This document shows positions 24,812-32,196 of a stretch of 64,000 nt of DNA, piece after piece. Below the pieces are notes generated by a model. It saw only the letters and a program-made list of their open reading frames with translations. It made no database searches and was not told the DNA's origin. Source of the DNA: an uncultured Collinsella sp. Its GTDB lineage: Bacteria; Actinomycetota; Coriobacteriia; Coriobacteriales; Coriobacteriaceae. The translations under genes and the position numbers were made by a program. The stretch covers positions 248,001 through 312,000 of the forward strand of contig UQOY01000001.1 in the NCBI GenBank assembly GCA_900542825.1. The letters run 5' to 3'. The stretch's first letter is position 1, and the number at the start of each line of letters is the position of its first letter.

Positions 24812-24836
24812 GACCCTCCCATCAACAATAGTGCAA

Positions 24837-24895
24837 GGGGGACAGGCTGGTTTTGCACCGATTGCACCTCATTTGATGCAAACAAACCTGTCCCC
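24837..24895. repeat. GGGGACAGG palindromic element
   Basis: GGGGACAGG (24837-24845) pairs with CCTGTCCCC (24887-24895), and the arms extend inward with some mismatches to TTTTGCA/TGCAAA. It occupies the gap between the hydrolase and lactate dehydrogenase. It belongs to the dispersed GGGACAGGTTT family. Confidence 0.65.
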
Positions 24896-24903
24896 AATGC
24901 ATC

Positions 24904-24938
24904 AAAAAGGCGCCCGGGTCACATGGACCCAGACGCCT
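24904..24938 (-). terminator. Terminator after ldh
   Basis: A GC-rich hairpin (AAGGCG..GGGTC with GACCC..CGCCTT) has an A5 run at 24904-24908 serving as the U-tract on the minus strand. It is 31 nt past the lactate dehydrogenase stop. Confidence 0.82.
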
Positions 24939-24969
24939 TCATTGTAGCCTGTTGCTTAAACGAGCGAAT

Positions 24970-25920
24970 TTAGCAGGAGAAGTCGACGCTGTCGATGATG
25001 TCCTTAAGAGCCTTTGCGGAGGCGGTGAGCTCATGCTGCTCGTCATCGTTCAGCGGCACGGGAACGCGGCAGACGACGCCGTCGCGACCAACGACCGTCG
25101 GCATGGAGATGGCCAGATCGGACAGGCCGTACTCGCCCACCATGAGCGAGGAAACAGGCAGAACGGTCTGCTCATCGCGCATGACGGCAGTGCAGATGCG
25201 CTTAACGGCCATAGCGACACCGTAGTAGGTGGCGTGCTTCTTCTCGATGATGGTGTAGGCGGAGTTCTTGACGTCCTCGGCGATGCGCTTCTCAGCGGCC
25301 TCATGCTCCAGGTGACCGTGAAGCTCGCAGAAGGTGTTCAGCGGCACGCCGGCAACCTGGGCGCTGGACCAAGCGACGAACTCGGAGTCACCGTGCTCGC
25401 CCATGACGTAGGCCTGAACGTCGCGCGGGTCAACCTCGACGTGAGCGCCGAGCATCTGCTGCAGACGGCCGGTGTCGAGCACGGTGCCGGAGCCGATGAC
25501 ATGACCCTCGGGCAGGCCGGACATCTTGATGGCGGCGTAGGTCAGAACGTCGACCGGGTTGGAGACGATGAGCAGAATGCCGTCGAAGCCAGACTTCTTA
25601 ATCTCGGGAATAATGGACTTAAAGATGCTGACGTTCTTATTGACCAGGTCCAGGCGGGTCTCACCGGGCTTCTGGGCAGCGCCAGCGGTGACGACGATCA
25701 TGGCGGCGTCGGCGACATCGGAATAATCGCCGGCGTAGATCTTCATCGGCTCGGCAAACGTCATGCCGTGCGCGATATCCAGAGCCTCACCCTCGGCGCG
25801 GTTCTTGTCCACGTCGATGAGGACCATCTCGGAGAACAGACCACTCTGCATCAGCGCGAACGCCGAAGACGAACCGACGAAACCGCAGCCGACAATAGCG
25901 ACCTTCTTCTCGTTAACCAT
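24970..25920 (-). CDS. ldh: L-lactate dehydrogenase
   Basis: NAD-dependent reduction of pyruvate to L-lactate, regenerating NAD+ in fermentation. The 316-aa protein has the Rossmann motif VAIVGCGFVGSSSA (residues 6-19), catalytic His in YVMGEHGDSE (about 170-179) and substrate loop AQKPGETRLDLV. Gln at the loop position where malate dehydrogenase has Arg supports lactate dehydrogenase. The ATG at 25920 has GGGAG upstream; the upstream in-frame extension is unsupported. It is monocistronic, between two hairpins. Confidence 0.92.
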   Translation of the reverse strand: MVNEKKVAIVGCGFVGSSSAFALMQSGLFSEMVLIDVDKNRAEGEALDIAHGMTFAEPMKIYAGDYSDVADAAMIVVTAGAAQKPGETRLDLVNKNVSIFKSIIPEIKKSGFDGILLIVSNPVDVLTYAAIKMSGLPEGHVIGSGTVLDTGRLQQMLGAHVEVDPRDVQAYVMGEHGDSEFVAWSSAQVAGVPLNTFCELHGHLEHEAAEKRIAEDVKNSAYTIIEKKHATYYGVAMAVKRICTAVMRDEQTVLPVSSLMVGEYGLSDLAISMPTVVGRDGVVCRVPVPLNDDEQHELTASAKALKDIIDSVDFSC

Positions 25921-25947
25921 TAGAAACTCCCATCTCTCTCCACAAAC

Positions 25948-25976
25948 AAGCCGCCCGGGAACGACCCGAGCGGCTT
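25948..25976 (-). terminator. Hairpin between aminotransferase and ldh
   Basis: The stem AAGCCGC-CCGGG (25948-25959) pairs with CCCGAGCGGCTT (25965-25976), giving one mismatch. Only a short T-run follows on the minus strand, so it may be a weak terminator for the aminotransferase gene or an ldh leader hairpin. Confidence 0.55.
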
Positions 25977-26121
25977 GCCGTAATCCCAATACATCCAATC
26001 GGGACTTTGATTATGCTCCTATTCGCAGACAAATATCGACCGTTTACCGAAATTATTTGCAGGATTCGTAAAATAACTGCACGAAATCGATTTCGAGCTA
26101 TTGACGAGTCGAAATAAGTTT

Positions 26122-27285
26122 CTAATACAGGCCCGCCTCGCGAATGGCCTCGACAGCCAAAGCGATCTGGTCGGGCGGCAGGACCAGCGCCATGCGCACG
26201 TGCCCCTCACCCGAAGGGCCAAAGCTCGCGCCCGGCGTCACCACAACGCCGGCCTTCTCCATAAGCTCCTCGCAAAACGCCATGGAATCGGTGCGACCAC
26301 CGGGAAGCTTGGTCCACACAAACATAGAGCCATGCGCGTTGGGACGCTCCCAGCCCAGGCCCTCAAGACCGTCGCACAGGGCATCGCGGCGCTCCTGGTA
26401 CTTCAGACGCTGCGCCTCGACCTCATCGCGCGGGCCATTAAGGCAGGCGATAGCAGCCTTCTGGATCGGGAAGAACATGCCAAAGTCGATCTGGCCGCGC
26501 AGCTTGGCAAAGGCAGAGACCACATCCTCGCGACCGACCAAAAAGCCGATGCGGGCACCGGTGACGTTAAACGACTTGGAGAGCGAGAAGAACTCCACGC
26601 CCACCTCGAGCGCGCCGGGATACTGCAAGAAGCTGCCGCCCGGCTCGCCGTCGAACACGATGTCGGAGTATGCGTTGTCATGGACGATGAGCAAATCGTG
26701 CTCGCGGGCGAAAGCGATGATCTCCTCGTAGACCTCGGGCGTGCCCACCGAACCCACCGGGTTGGCAGGCAGCGACACGATCATATACTTGGCACGATCG
26801 GCCACCTCGGGATCGATACCCGCCACATAGGGCAGGTAATTATGCTCGGCGACCAACGGATAGTACTCGAGCTTGGCATCGGCGATCTTGGCACCCGCCT
26901 CAAAGACCGGGTAGCACGGATCGGGAACCAGAATGGTGTCACCCGGATCGAGCAGGGCCAGGCCCAAATGGCCCACGCCCTCCTGCGTGCCGTTGCACGA
27001 CTGCACCATAGACGGCGTAATGCCCGAAACGCCAAAGCGACGCTCATAGTAATCGCACACGGCTTGCTTGAGTTCGGGCAGGTCGCGCAGGGCATACTTC
27101 CACATCTCGGGATCTTGGGCGGCTTGTGTGAGCGCCTCGACCACATGGCCGTACGGCTTAAAGTCGGGCGTGCCCACGCTCATGTTGTAAATGGTCTTGC
27201 CCTGAGCCTTCAGCGCGAGAAGTTTGTTGTTGAGCGAGGCGAAGACCTCCGCGCCAAAGCGGTCGAGACGCTGCGATGCTTGCAT
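26122..27285 (-). CDS. PLP class I aminotransferase, possibly for DAP
   Basis: A 387-aa fold-type I aminotransferase. The PLP lysine is in SLSKSFNVTGARIGF (about 225-239), and substrate/PLP contacts are in NPVGSVGTPEVYEE and HDNAYSDIVFDG. The sequence style (YNMSVGTPDFKPYGHVVEAL) fits the LL-DAP/alanine/aspartate aminotransferase branch. With DapH nearby at 20.9 kb, an N-acetyl-L,L-DAP aminotransferase (PatA-like) role is plausible. Alanine or aspartate aminotransferase is an equal alternative. The ATG at 27285 follows AAAGGTGG; the longer upstream frame is not supported. Confidence 0.82.
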   Translation of the reverse strand: MQASQRLDRFGAEVFASLNNKLLALKAQGKTIYNMSVGTPDFKPYGHVVEALTQAAQDPEMWKYALRDLPELKQAVCDYYERRFGVSGITPSMVQSCNGTQEGVGHLGLALLDPGDTILVPDPCYPVFEAGAKIADAKLEYYPLVAEHNYLPYVAGIDPEVADRAKYMIVSLPANPVGSVGTPEVYEEIIAFAREHDLLIVHDNAYSDIVFDGEPGGSFLQYPGALEVGVEFFSLSKSFNVTGARIGFLVGREDVVSAFAKLRGQIDFGMFFPIQKAAIACLNGPRDEVEAQRLKYQERRDALCDGLEGLGWERPNAHGSMFVWTKLPGGRTDSMAFCEELMEKAGVVVTPGASFGPSGEGHVRMALVLPPDQIALAVEAIREAGLY

Positions 27286-27303
27286 GGTGCCACCTTTCAA
27301 TAT

Positions 27304-27337
27304 AAAAAACGCGGCGCTCCGACAAGAGCGCCGCGCG
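27304..27337 (-). terminator. Terminator after nadE
   Basis: A perfect 10-bp stem (27310-27319 with 27326-27335) has an A6 run at 27304-27309, giving a U-tract on the minus strand. It is 67 nt past the nadE stop. Confidence 0.88.
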
Positions 27338-27403
27338 ATACGGGCCATCAGATTGCAAAAGTGTAACGCTTACAAACCCCGTATTGGTTCAATTTAGCCA
27401 ACC

Positions 27404-29383
27404 TTAGTCAACTGGATTGAGCGCGTCGATCTGCGCAAGCCACAGACGCGAGCTAGCGTCACTCGGCATACGCCAATCGCCGCGCGGGCTGAGCGTCACC
27501 GAGCCCACCTTGGGACCATCGGGCAGGCAGCTGCGCTTAAACTGCTGGGCAAAGAAGCGACGGTAGAACGTACGCAACCACGTGTGGACAGTCTTGGCGT
27601 CGTAGACGCCCTCGAAGCTCTTGAGAGCCATACGGTAGATCTTGCCGGGCTCAAAACCAAAACGCAGCAGGTAATAGAGAAAGTAGTCGTGCAGCTCGTA
27701 CGGGCCCACCAAATCCTCAGTCTTCTGCGCAATCTCGCCGTCGCCCGTGGGCGGCAGAAGCTCGGGGGACACCGGTGTATCGAGGATGTCGAGCAGCGTC
27801 TCAGCAATACGCCCGCCAAAGACATCGGCGGCATAACGCACCAGATGGCGCACAAGCGTCTTGGGCACGCTCGCGTTGACGGCGTACATGCTCATGTGGT
27901 CGCCGTTATAGGTAGCCCAGCCGAGCGCCAGCTCCGACAGGTCGCCCGTACCGATGACAAAACCGCCAGCCTGGTTGGCCAGATCCATCAGAATCTGCGT
28001 ACGCTCGCGGGCCTGGCTGTTCTCGTAGGTCACGTCCTGCACGGCCGGATCGTGCTCAATGTCCTTGAAGTGCTGCTCCACGGCCGCGTGGATCGAAACC
28101 TCGCGGAAGCTCACCCCCAGGTCGCGGGCAAGCGACTCGGCATTGGACTTGGTGCGATGCGTCGTGCCAAAACCTGGCATGGAGACCGCCGTGATACCCG
28201 TGCGCGGCAGCCCCAGCGCATCGAAGGCGCGCACGGTCACAAGCAGTGCCAGCGTGGAGTCCAAGCCACCCGAAAGGCCGATGACTGCAGCCTTGGTACC
28301 CGTATGGGCAAGGCGGGTCTTGAGGCCGGCGGTCTGCAGGTCGAGGATAGTCTCGCAACGCTCGGCCAGGTCGCCATGGTCAGCTGGCACAAAAGGTGCG
28401 CGGGGGAAGACACGGTCGATGTCGCAGGCGTTGCGCAGGACGGGAGCCTCGGAGAGCACGCCCCCAAACGAAAATTCAACGGCCGTGGCCTCCGGCGCAT
28501 CGTCCGCGCGCGTCCACGTCGTCGAGCGGCGGCGCTCGGCAACCAGACGGTCAAGATCGACATCGGCGACGGCCATATCGCAGGTAAGCAGTTTGGTCGC
28601 AGCGAGCTTCGAACCGTTTTCGTAGACGAGGTTCTCGCCTGCAAAGACCATGTCGGTCGTGGACTCGCCCTCACTCGCGTCCGCATAGGCATAGGCGCAG
28701 TACAGGCGCGCACTCTGATTGGAGATGAGACTGCGGCGATAATCTGCCTTACCGATAATCTCGTCCGAAGCCGACGGGTTGAGAATCACCGTGGCACCGG
28801 CAAGCGCCATCTCGGTCGAAGGGGGCGCCGGCACCCACAGGTCCTCGCAGACCTCAACGCCCAACACCATATCCTCGGCACCTTCATCACAGCAGCGGTA
28901 GACAAGCCCCGAGCCCAGCGGGACCAGACCCTGACCAGCAAACTCGACCCACACAGGATCTGTGGGCGCCGGAGCAAACCAGCGGCGCTCGTAGAACTCG
29001 CCATAGTTGGGCAGATACTTCTTGGCCGTGAGGCCCAAAAGCTCGCCCGCGCAGCACACGGCGGCGCAGTTGTAGATATTCTCGGCAACTGCAACGGGAA
29101 GACCGATGGTAAAGACAATCGGCAGCTCGCGGGTTTCATCGAGAATATGCACCAGAGCAGCCTCGCAGGCATGCAGCAGCGTGCGATTATGGAACAGGTC
29201 GGCCGCGGTATAGCCGGTCAGGTTAAGCTCGGGCAGCACCAGCGCGCGAACGCCGCGCTCGGTAGCCTCGCGAACAGCCGTCAGCGCAACCTCGGCATTG
29301 CCCTCGACATCGGCCACGCGAATCCGCGGCGACGCCGCCGCCACACGCAAAAAGCCATCAGACTGAGAAAGGTGAAGATTCAT
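27404..29383 (-). CDS. nadE: Glutamine-dependent NAD+ synthetase
   Basis: Converts deamido-NAD to NAD+ with ATP, using ammonia channelled from glutamine. The 659-aa protein has an N-terminal nitrilase-type glutaminase with Glu in LPELNLTGY (about 51), Lys in AKKYLPNYGEFYE (about 121) and nucleophile Cys in LGVEVCEDLWVP (about 176). The C-terminal synthetase has the ATP PP-loop GLSGGLDSTLAL (about 370) and IGTGDLSELALGW (about 475). The ATG at 29383 has GGGAG 9 nt upstream. A terminator downstream makes it monocistronic. Confidence 0.95.
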   Translation of the reverse strand: MNLHLSQSDGFLRVAAASPRIRVADVEGNAEVALTAVREATERGVRALVLPELNLTGYTAADLFHNRTLLHACEAALVHILDETRELPIVFTIGLPVAVAENIYNCAAVCCAGELLGLTAKKYLPNYGEFYERRWFAPAPTDPVWVEFAGQGLVPLGSGLVYRCCDEGAEDMVLGVEVCEDLWVPAPPSTEMALAGATVILNPSASDEIIGKADYRRSLISNQSARLYCAYAYADASEGESTTDMVFAGENLVYENGSKLAATKLLTCDMAVADVDLDRLVAERRRSTTWTRADDAPEATAVEFSFGGVLSEAPVLRNACDIDRVFPRAPFVPADHGDLAERCETILDLQTAGLKTRLAHTGTKAAVIGLSGGLDSTLALLVTVRAFDALGLPRTGITAVSMPGFGTTHRTKSNAESLARDLGVSFREVSIHAAVEQHFKDIEHDPAVQDVTYENSQARERTQILMDLANQAGGFVIGTGDLSELALGWATYNGDHMSMYAVNASVPKTLVRHLVRYAADVFGGRIAETLLDILDTPVSPELLPPTGDGEIAQKTEDLVGPYELHDYFLYYLLRFGFEPGKIYRMALKSFEGVYDAKTVHTWLRTFYRRFFAQQFKRSCLPDGPKVGSVTLSPRGDWRMPSDASSRLWLAQIDALNPVD

Positions 29384-29586
29384 AAGAATGCTCCCGTGCG
29401 TAGACGCCATTCACAACAATTAGCAAGCCCTATTGTAGTTCAACCGCCGGGTGTAACCGCATCCCACCAACTTGGTGAGCAATTGATGAGTTGATGATAT
29501 CTGTTAAATGTCACGTACGATTCACATCTGGTGGGTACCCTGATGGCTGCATGAAACGAAGCAGATTTACACCGGGAGGGCCCCGT

Positions 29587-30540
29587 ATGACAACCAAGTA
29601 CACCGACGCGCCGCGCACGCGCGTCATGACACCGGCCGCGCTCAACAACGGCGTTCACGAAAACCATTCCATCGGACAGACCATGGCCATCGCGCCCAAA
29701 AAGGGCCTGTTCGATGACATTTCCATTCCCCAGATCATCGCCGGTGCCGCAGCAGCCGCCACAAGCGTCGCGCTTGCTTCCAAGATCGGTATCGCCGGAT
29801 CGGTGATCGGTGCCGCCGTGAGCTCCGTCATCACCGTTGTGTCCTCGCAGGTCTACCGCCACTTTATCTCTGCCAGCGCCAAAGCCCTCAAAGGTACGCA
29901 CGCCGACGTCGACTACCCCGCCGGCGCCTATGAGCCCGTTGGATTGAATGCCGAGGAGCACCTGGGCGGCGCCGCGACTACGCAAGAGATGCGCCAGATT
30001 GCGGGGCGCGCGACCACGGCGCGCGTTGCCCCCGACAGCTTGCGCGCCAAGGCGGCGGCAGAGCGCAGCCAGACGCAAAAGAAGGTCATCATCTTCTCGA
30101 TCGCCATCGCCATCGTCGCGGTCATTGCCTGTGCCGGCGCCATCCTTATCACCACCGCCGGTGAGGGTCTGGGCGAGCGCCCCGAGCCGATTCTGTCGTC
30201 GCGCACGACGGAGAGTGATGCAAATGACAACACCCATTCGCAAGACCAGCAGGCACAGACGGACGGCACGCAAGACAGTTCTACCTCTGCCGATTCGTCC
30301 TCGAACGCCCAAAACCAATCGCAGGGCACCGATTCCTCTACGTCCAACAGTGGCACGCAATCCGGCACGACCGACTCAAGCCAAACGACTGACGGCTCTC
30401 AACCGAGTACAGGCGACCAGACGAGCGGCAATGCATCGGGCACGGGATCTACCGACAATAGCAACACCAACAGCTCGAGCGGAACCGCTTCCGGCACGGC
30501 ATCTGACAGCTCAAGCCAAGGCACGGCATCGGGCAACTAA
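29587..30540 (+). CDS. Membrane protein with Ser/Thr/Asn-rich tail
   Basis: A 317-aa protein of unknown function. A hydrophobic Ala/Val-rich region at about 48-82 and a clear transmembrane helix at about 168-190 flank a cytoplasm-type polar middle. The last about 120 residues are low-complexity Ser, Thr, Gln, Asn and Asp and are presumably outside, resembling a wall-spanning stalk without a sorting motif. The ATG at 29587 follows GGGAGGG. The hydrophobic region is reminiscent of small transmembrane phage-holin-like segments, but no family can be assigned. It is monocistronic with a terminator at 30575. Confidence 0.68.
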   Translation: MTTKYTDAPRTRVMTPAALNNGVHENHSIGQTMAIAPKKGLFDDISIPQIIAGAAAAATSVALASKIGIAGSVIGAAVSSVITVVSSQVYRHFISASAKALKGTHADVDYPAGAYEPVGLNAEEHLGGAATTQEMRQIAGRATTARVAPDSLRAKAAAERSQTQKKVIIFSIAIAIVAVIACAGAILITTAGEGLGERPEPILSSRTTESDANDNTHSQDQQAQTDGTQDSSTSADSSSNAQNQSQGTDSSTSNSGTQSGTTDSSQTTDGSQPSTGDQTSGNASGTGSTDNSNTNSSSGTASGTASDSSSQGTASGN

Positions 30541-30574
30541 ATACGTTTGCCTCTCATAGATAACCGACCTGTAT

Positions 30575-30610
30575 AACGGGCGCGAACCGGCAACGGTCGC
30601 GCCCGTTTGC
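30575..30610 (+). terminator. Terminator after tail-rich membrane protein
   Basis: A perfect 11-bp stem, AACGGGCGCGA (30575-30585) with its complement (30597-30607), ends in TTTG. Confidence 0.8.
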
Positions 30611-30678
30611 CTTGGGCGACGAGATGGCAAGCCCCGTGCGATGGTAAGATGCTTTGGTGTGTAAAGAGGAGATTTGCC

Positions 30679-31980
30679 ATGAGCAAGACAATAGTTAGGC
30701 CCACGCTATCGCTGGGCAACCACATCTATCTGTATCGTCTACTGCGCGATGCGATTGGGTGCGGCAAGCAAACGTTTATGACGCAGGTCGAGGAGGCACT
30801 CGCCGCTGGTGACATGGTCGCCTGTGACCTAGGCTTCGAGTCCACACGCGAGCTGCTCGAGGAGCTCGACGACTGCATTAAGCTGACTGTCTTTAAGGGC
30901 GGTCGCCTGTATGCCACCGTCATCGCCAACGAGGCCTGGGATGCCGCCCTTGCCAAGGGCGAGGACAAGTCTAAGGCTGCCAAGGGTGCCAAGCAGTCCT
31001 ACAAAAAGAAAAAACGCGGCGAGAAGGACCTCAAGGCCGTGCGCCCTAAGCACGTTAAGCGTCCCGAGCCCGAGCCTGTGGCCGAAGTCGCTCCGGAACC
31101 CGAGGCAGCGGTTGAAGTCGCTGTTGAAGCAACGGCAGAGGTCGATACCGAAATCGCCGCCACGACCGATCCCAAAGTCATATCCGAGCAGGAAGCCACT
31201 GCGGAGCCCAACGAGGCTCCCGAGTCGACAACCGAAGAAGCCGCCGACCAGCCCGAGACGCCTGCGTTCCAAAACAGCGATGTCTTTGGCGACGAGGCCG
31301 AGGACGATCAGCCCGAAGAGCCCGCAGAACAGGACGCTACCGAGGCGGCATCGGAGTCCGAGGCACCGCAGCCTGCCATCTCGCTCACGGTCGTCTATGA
31401 CCCCGAGAACGCAAACGCCGGCATCACCACCATGGCATCCACGCCCATCGAGGCAAAGTCGAGCGTCGAGAACGAGAACGCGACGCAGGTTGAGGTTGAA
31501 ACTGCAGCTGCAGGCGCGTCCGCCATCGTGAAACCCGCAGATTCCACGATCAAGCCGGAAGCGATGCCGGAATCCGCACCCGTCATCGAGTCCGTGCCCA
31601 CCTCTGCTTGCGACCAAATTCCCGCACCGGCACCGGCTTCGGCACCCGCAGCGGCCCCAACCCCCGCACCTGCAGCGCCCGCCATCCTCAAGGACTTCCC
31701 CTTCGATTTCACAACCGAGGTCTTCTGCCCCGGCCCGCTTCTGCATCAGCTGTCGACCTATCTCCCCTACGGCGCCGACACGCTCGGCATCGTCGGCGAG
31801 TACTACTGGATCGCCCGCGAACGCGGCACCATCGAGGCCGCGCGAAACCGCGCGAGCTTCCCCCTGCGCTACACGCAGGCCGGCGAGCGCCACGAAGTCA
31901 CCGTGCGCATCCGCCGCAACACCACCGGAGGTCTCGGAGCCGCCTGGACCATCGATAAAGTCGAAGAACCCGAGCAGTAA
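30679..31980 (+). CDS. Bipartite uncharacterised protein with acidic linker
   Basis: A 433-aa soluble protein with no family recognised. It has a conserved-looking N-terminal domain (about residues 8-100; LGNHIYLYRLLRDAIGCGKQTFMTQVEEALAAGD ... FESTRELLEELDDC), followed by a Lys-rich patch (KQSYKKKKRGEKDLK). Next comes a 200-residue low-complexity linker rich in Glu, Ala and Pro (about 130-335). The C-terminal domain (about 340-433) ends in VTVRIRRNTTGGLGAAWTIDKVEE. The layout suggests two folded modules on a flexible tether, possibly nucleic-acid-binding through the Lys patch. The ATG at 30679 has AGAGGAG upstream. A terminator follows. Confidence 0.65.
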   Translation: MSKTIVRPTLSLGNHIYLYRLLRDAIGCGKQTFMTQVEEALAAGDMVACDLGFESTRELLEELDDCIKLTVFKGGRLYATVIANEAWDAALAKGEDKSKAAKGAKQSYKKKKRGEKDLKAVRPKHVKRPEPEPVAEVAPEPEAAVEVAVEATAEVDTEIAATTDPKVISEQEATAEPNEAPESTTEEAADQPETPAFQNSDVFGDEAEDDQPEEPAEQDATEAASESEAPQPAISLTVVYDPENANAGITTMASTPIEAKSSVENENATQVEVETAAAGASAIVKPADSTIKPEAMPESAPVIESVPTSACDQIPAPAPASAPAAAPTPAPAAPAILKDFPFDFTTEVFCPGPLLHQLSTYLPYGADTLGIVGEYYWIARERGTIEAARNRASFPLRYTQAGERHEVTVRIRRNTTGGLGAAWTIDKVEEPEQ

Positions 31981-31984
31981 CGAC

Positions 31985-32026
31985 AAACGGCTCAAATCCA
32001 AATCAGGATTTGAGCCGTTTTTATTT
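31985..32026 (+). terminator. Strong terminator
   Basis: A perfect 15-bp stem, AAACGGCTCAAATCC (31985-31999) with its complement (32006-32020), is followed by TTTATTTG, directly after the 433-aa protein gene. Confidence 0.93.
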
Positions 32027-32035
32027 GTTGATGTT

Positions 32036-32171
32036 GCGTAACCAACAGCGAGCGGGTCGCAAGTGCCCCAGGTTGCCGTGAAAGAGGAGCGACGCGTACT
32101 TCGGTACGCGAGCGACGGCTTGAACGGCAAGATGGGGTGCTTGCGGCCCGCGCAGCGTCGAGCAGTTACGC
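32036..32171. ncRNA. Long structured hairpin, candidate RNA element
   Basis: A near-continuous stem pairs 32050-32070 with 32133-32153 (a few G-U pairs and mismatches). Inside it TTGCCGT (32073-32079) pairs with ACGGCAA (32124-32130), and an apical GCGTAC-TTCG-GTACGC hairpin (32094-32109) carries a UUCG tetraloop. Outer GCGTAAC (32036-32042) pairs with GTTACGC (32165-32171). There is no convincing reading frame. UUCG loops and G-U pairs suggest an RNA structure rather than an operator, but the transcribed strand is not known. Confidence 0.55.
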
Positions 32172-32192
32172 GGTTTGGTAAAACCGCGTAAC
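32165..32192. repeat. GTTACGCGGTTT palindrome
   Basis: Perfect 12-bp arms, GTTACGCGGTTT (32165-32176) and AAACCGCGTAAC (32181-32192), with a 4-nt loop lie 5 nt from the ettA stop. The same core forms the dapH terminator at 21645. Its left arm also competes for pairing with 32036-32042, so it may switch with the neighbouring long hairpin. There is no U-tract. Confidence 0.7.
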
Positions 32193-32196
32193 AAAA

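Noticed and set aside
31081..31700. Acidic Pro/Ala repeats as a wall-spanning region
   Set aside because: The 433-aa protein has no signal peptide, membrane helix or sorting motif, so the stretch is more simply an intracellular flexible linker.
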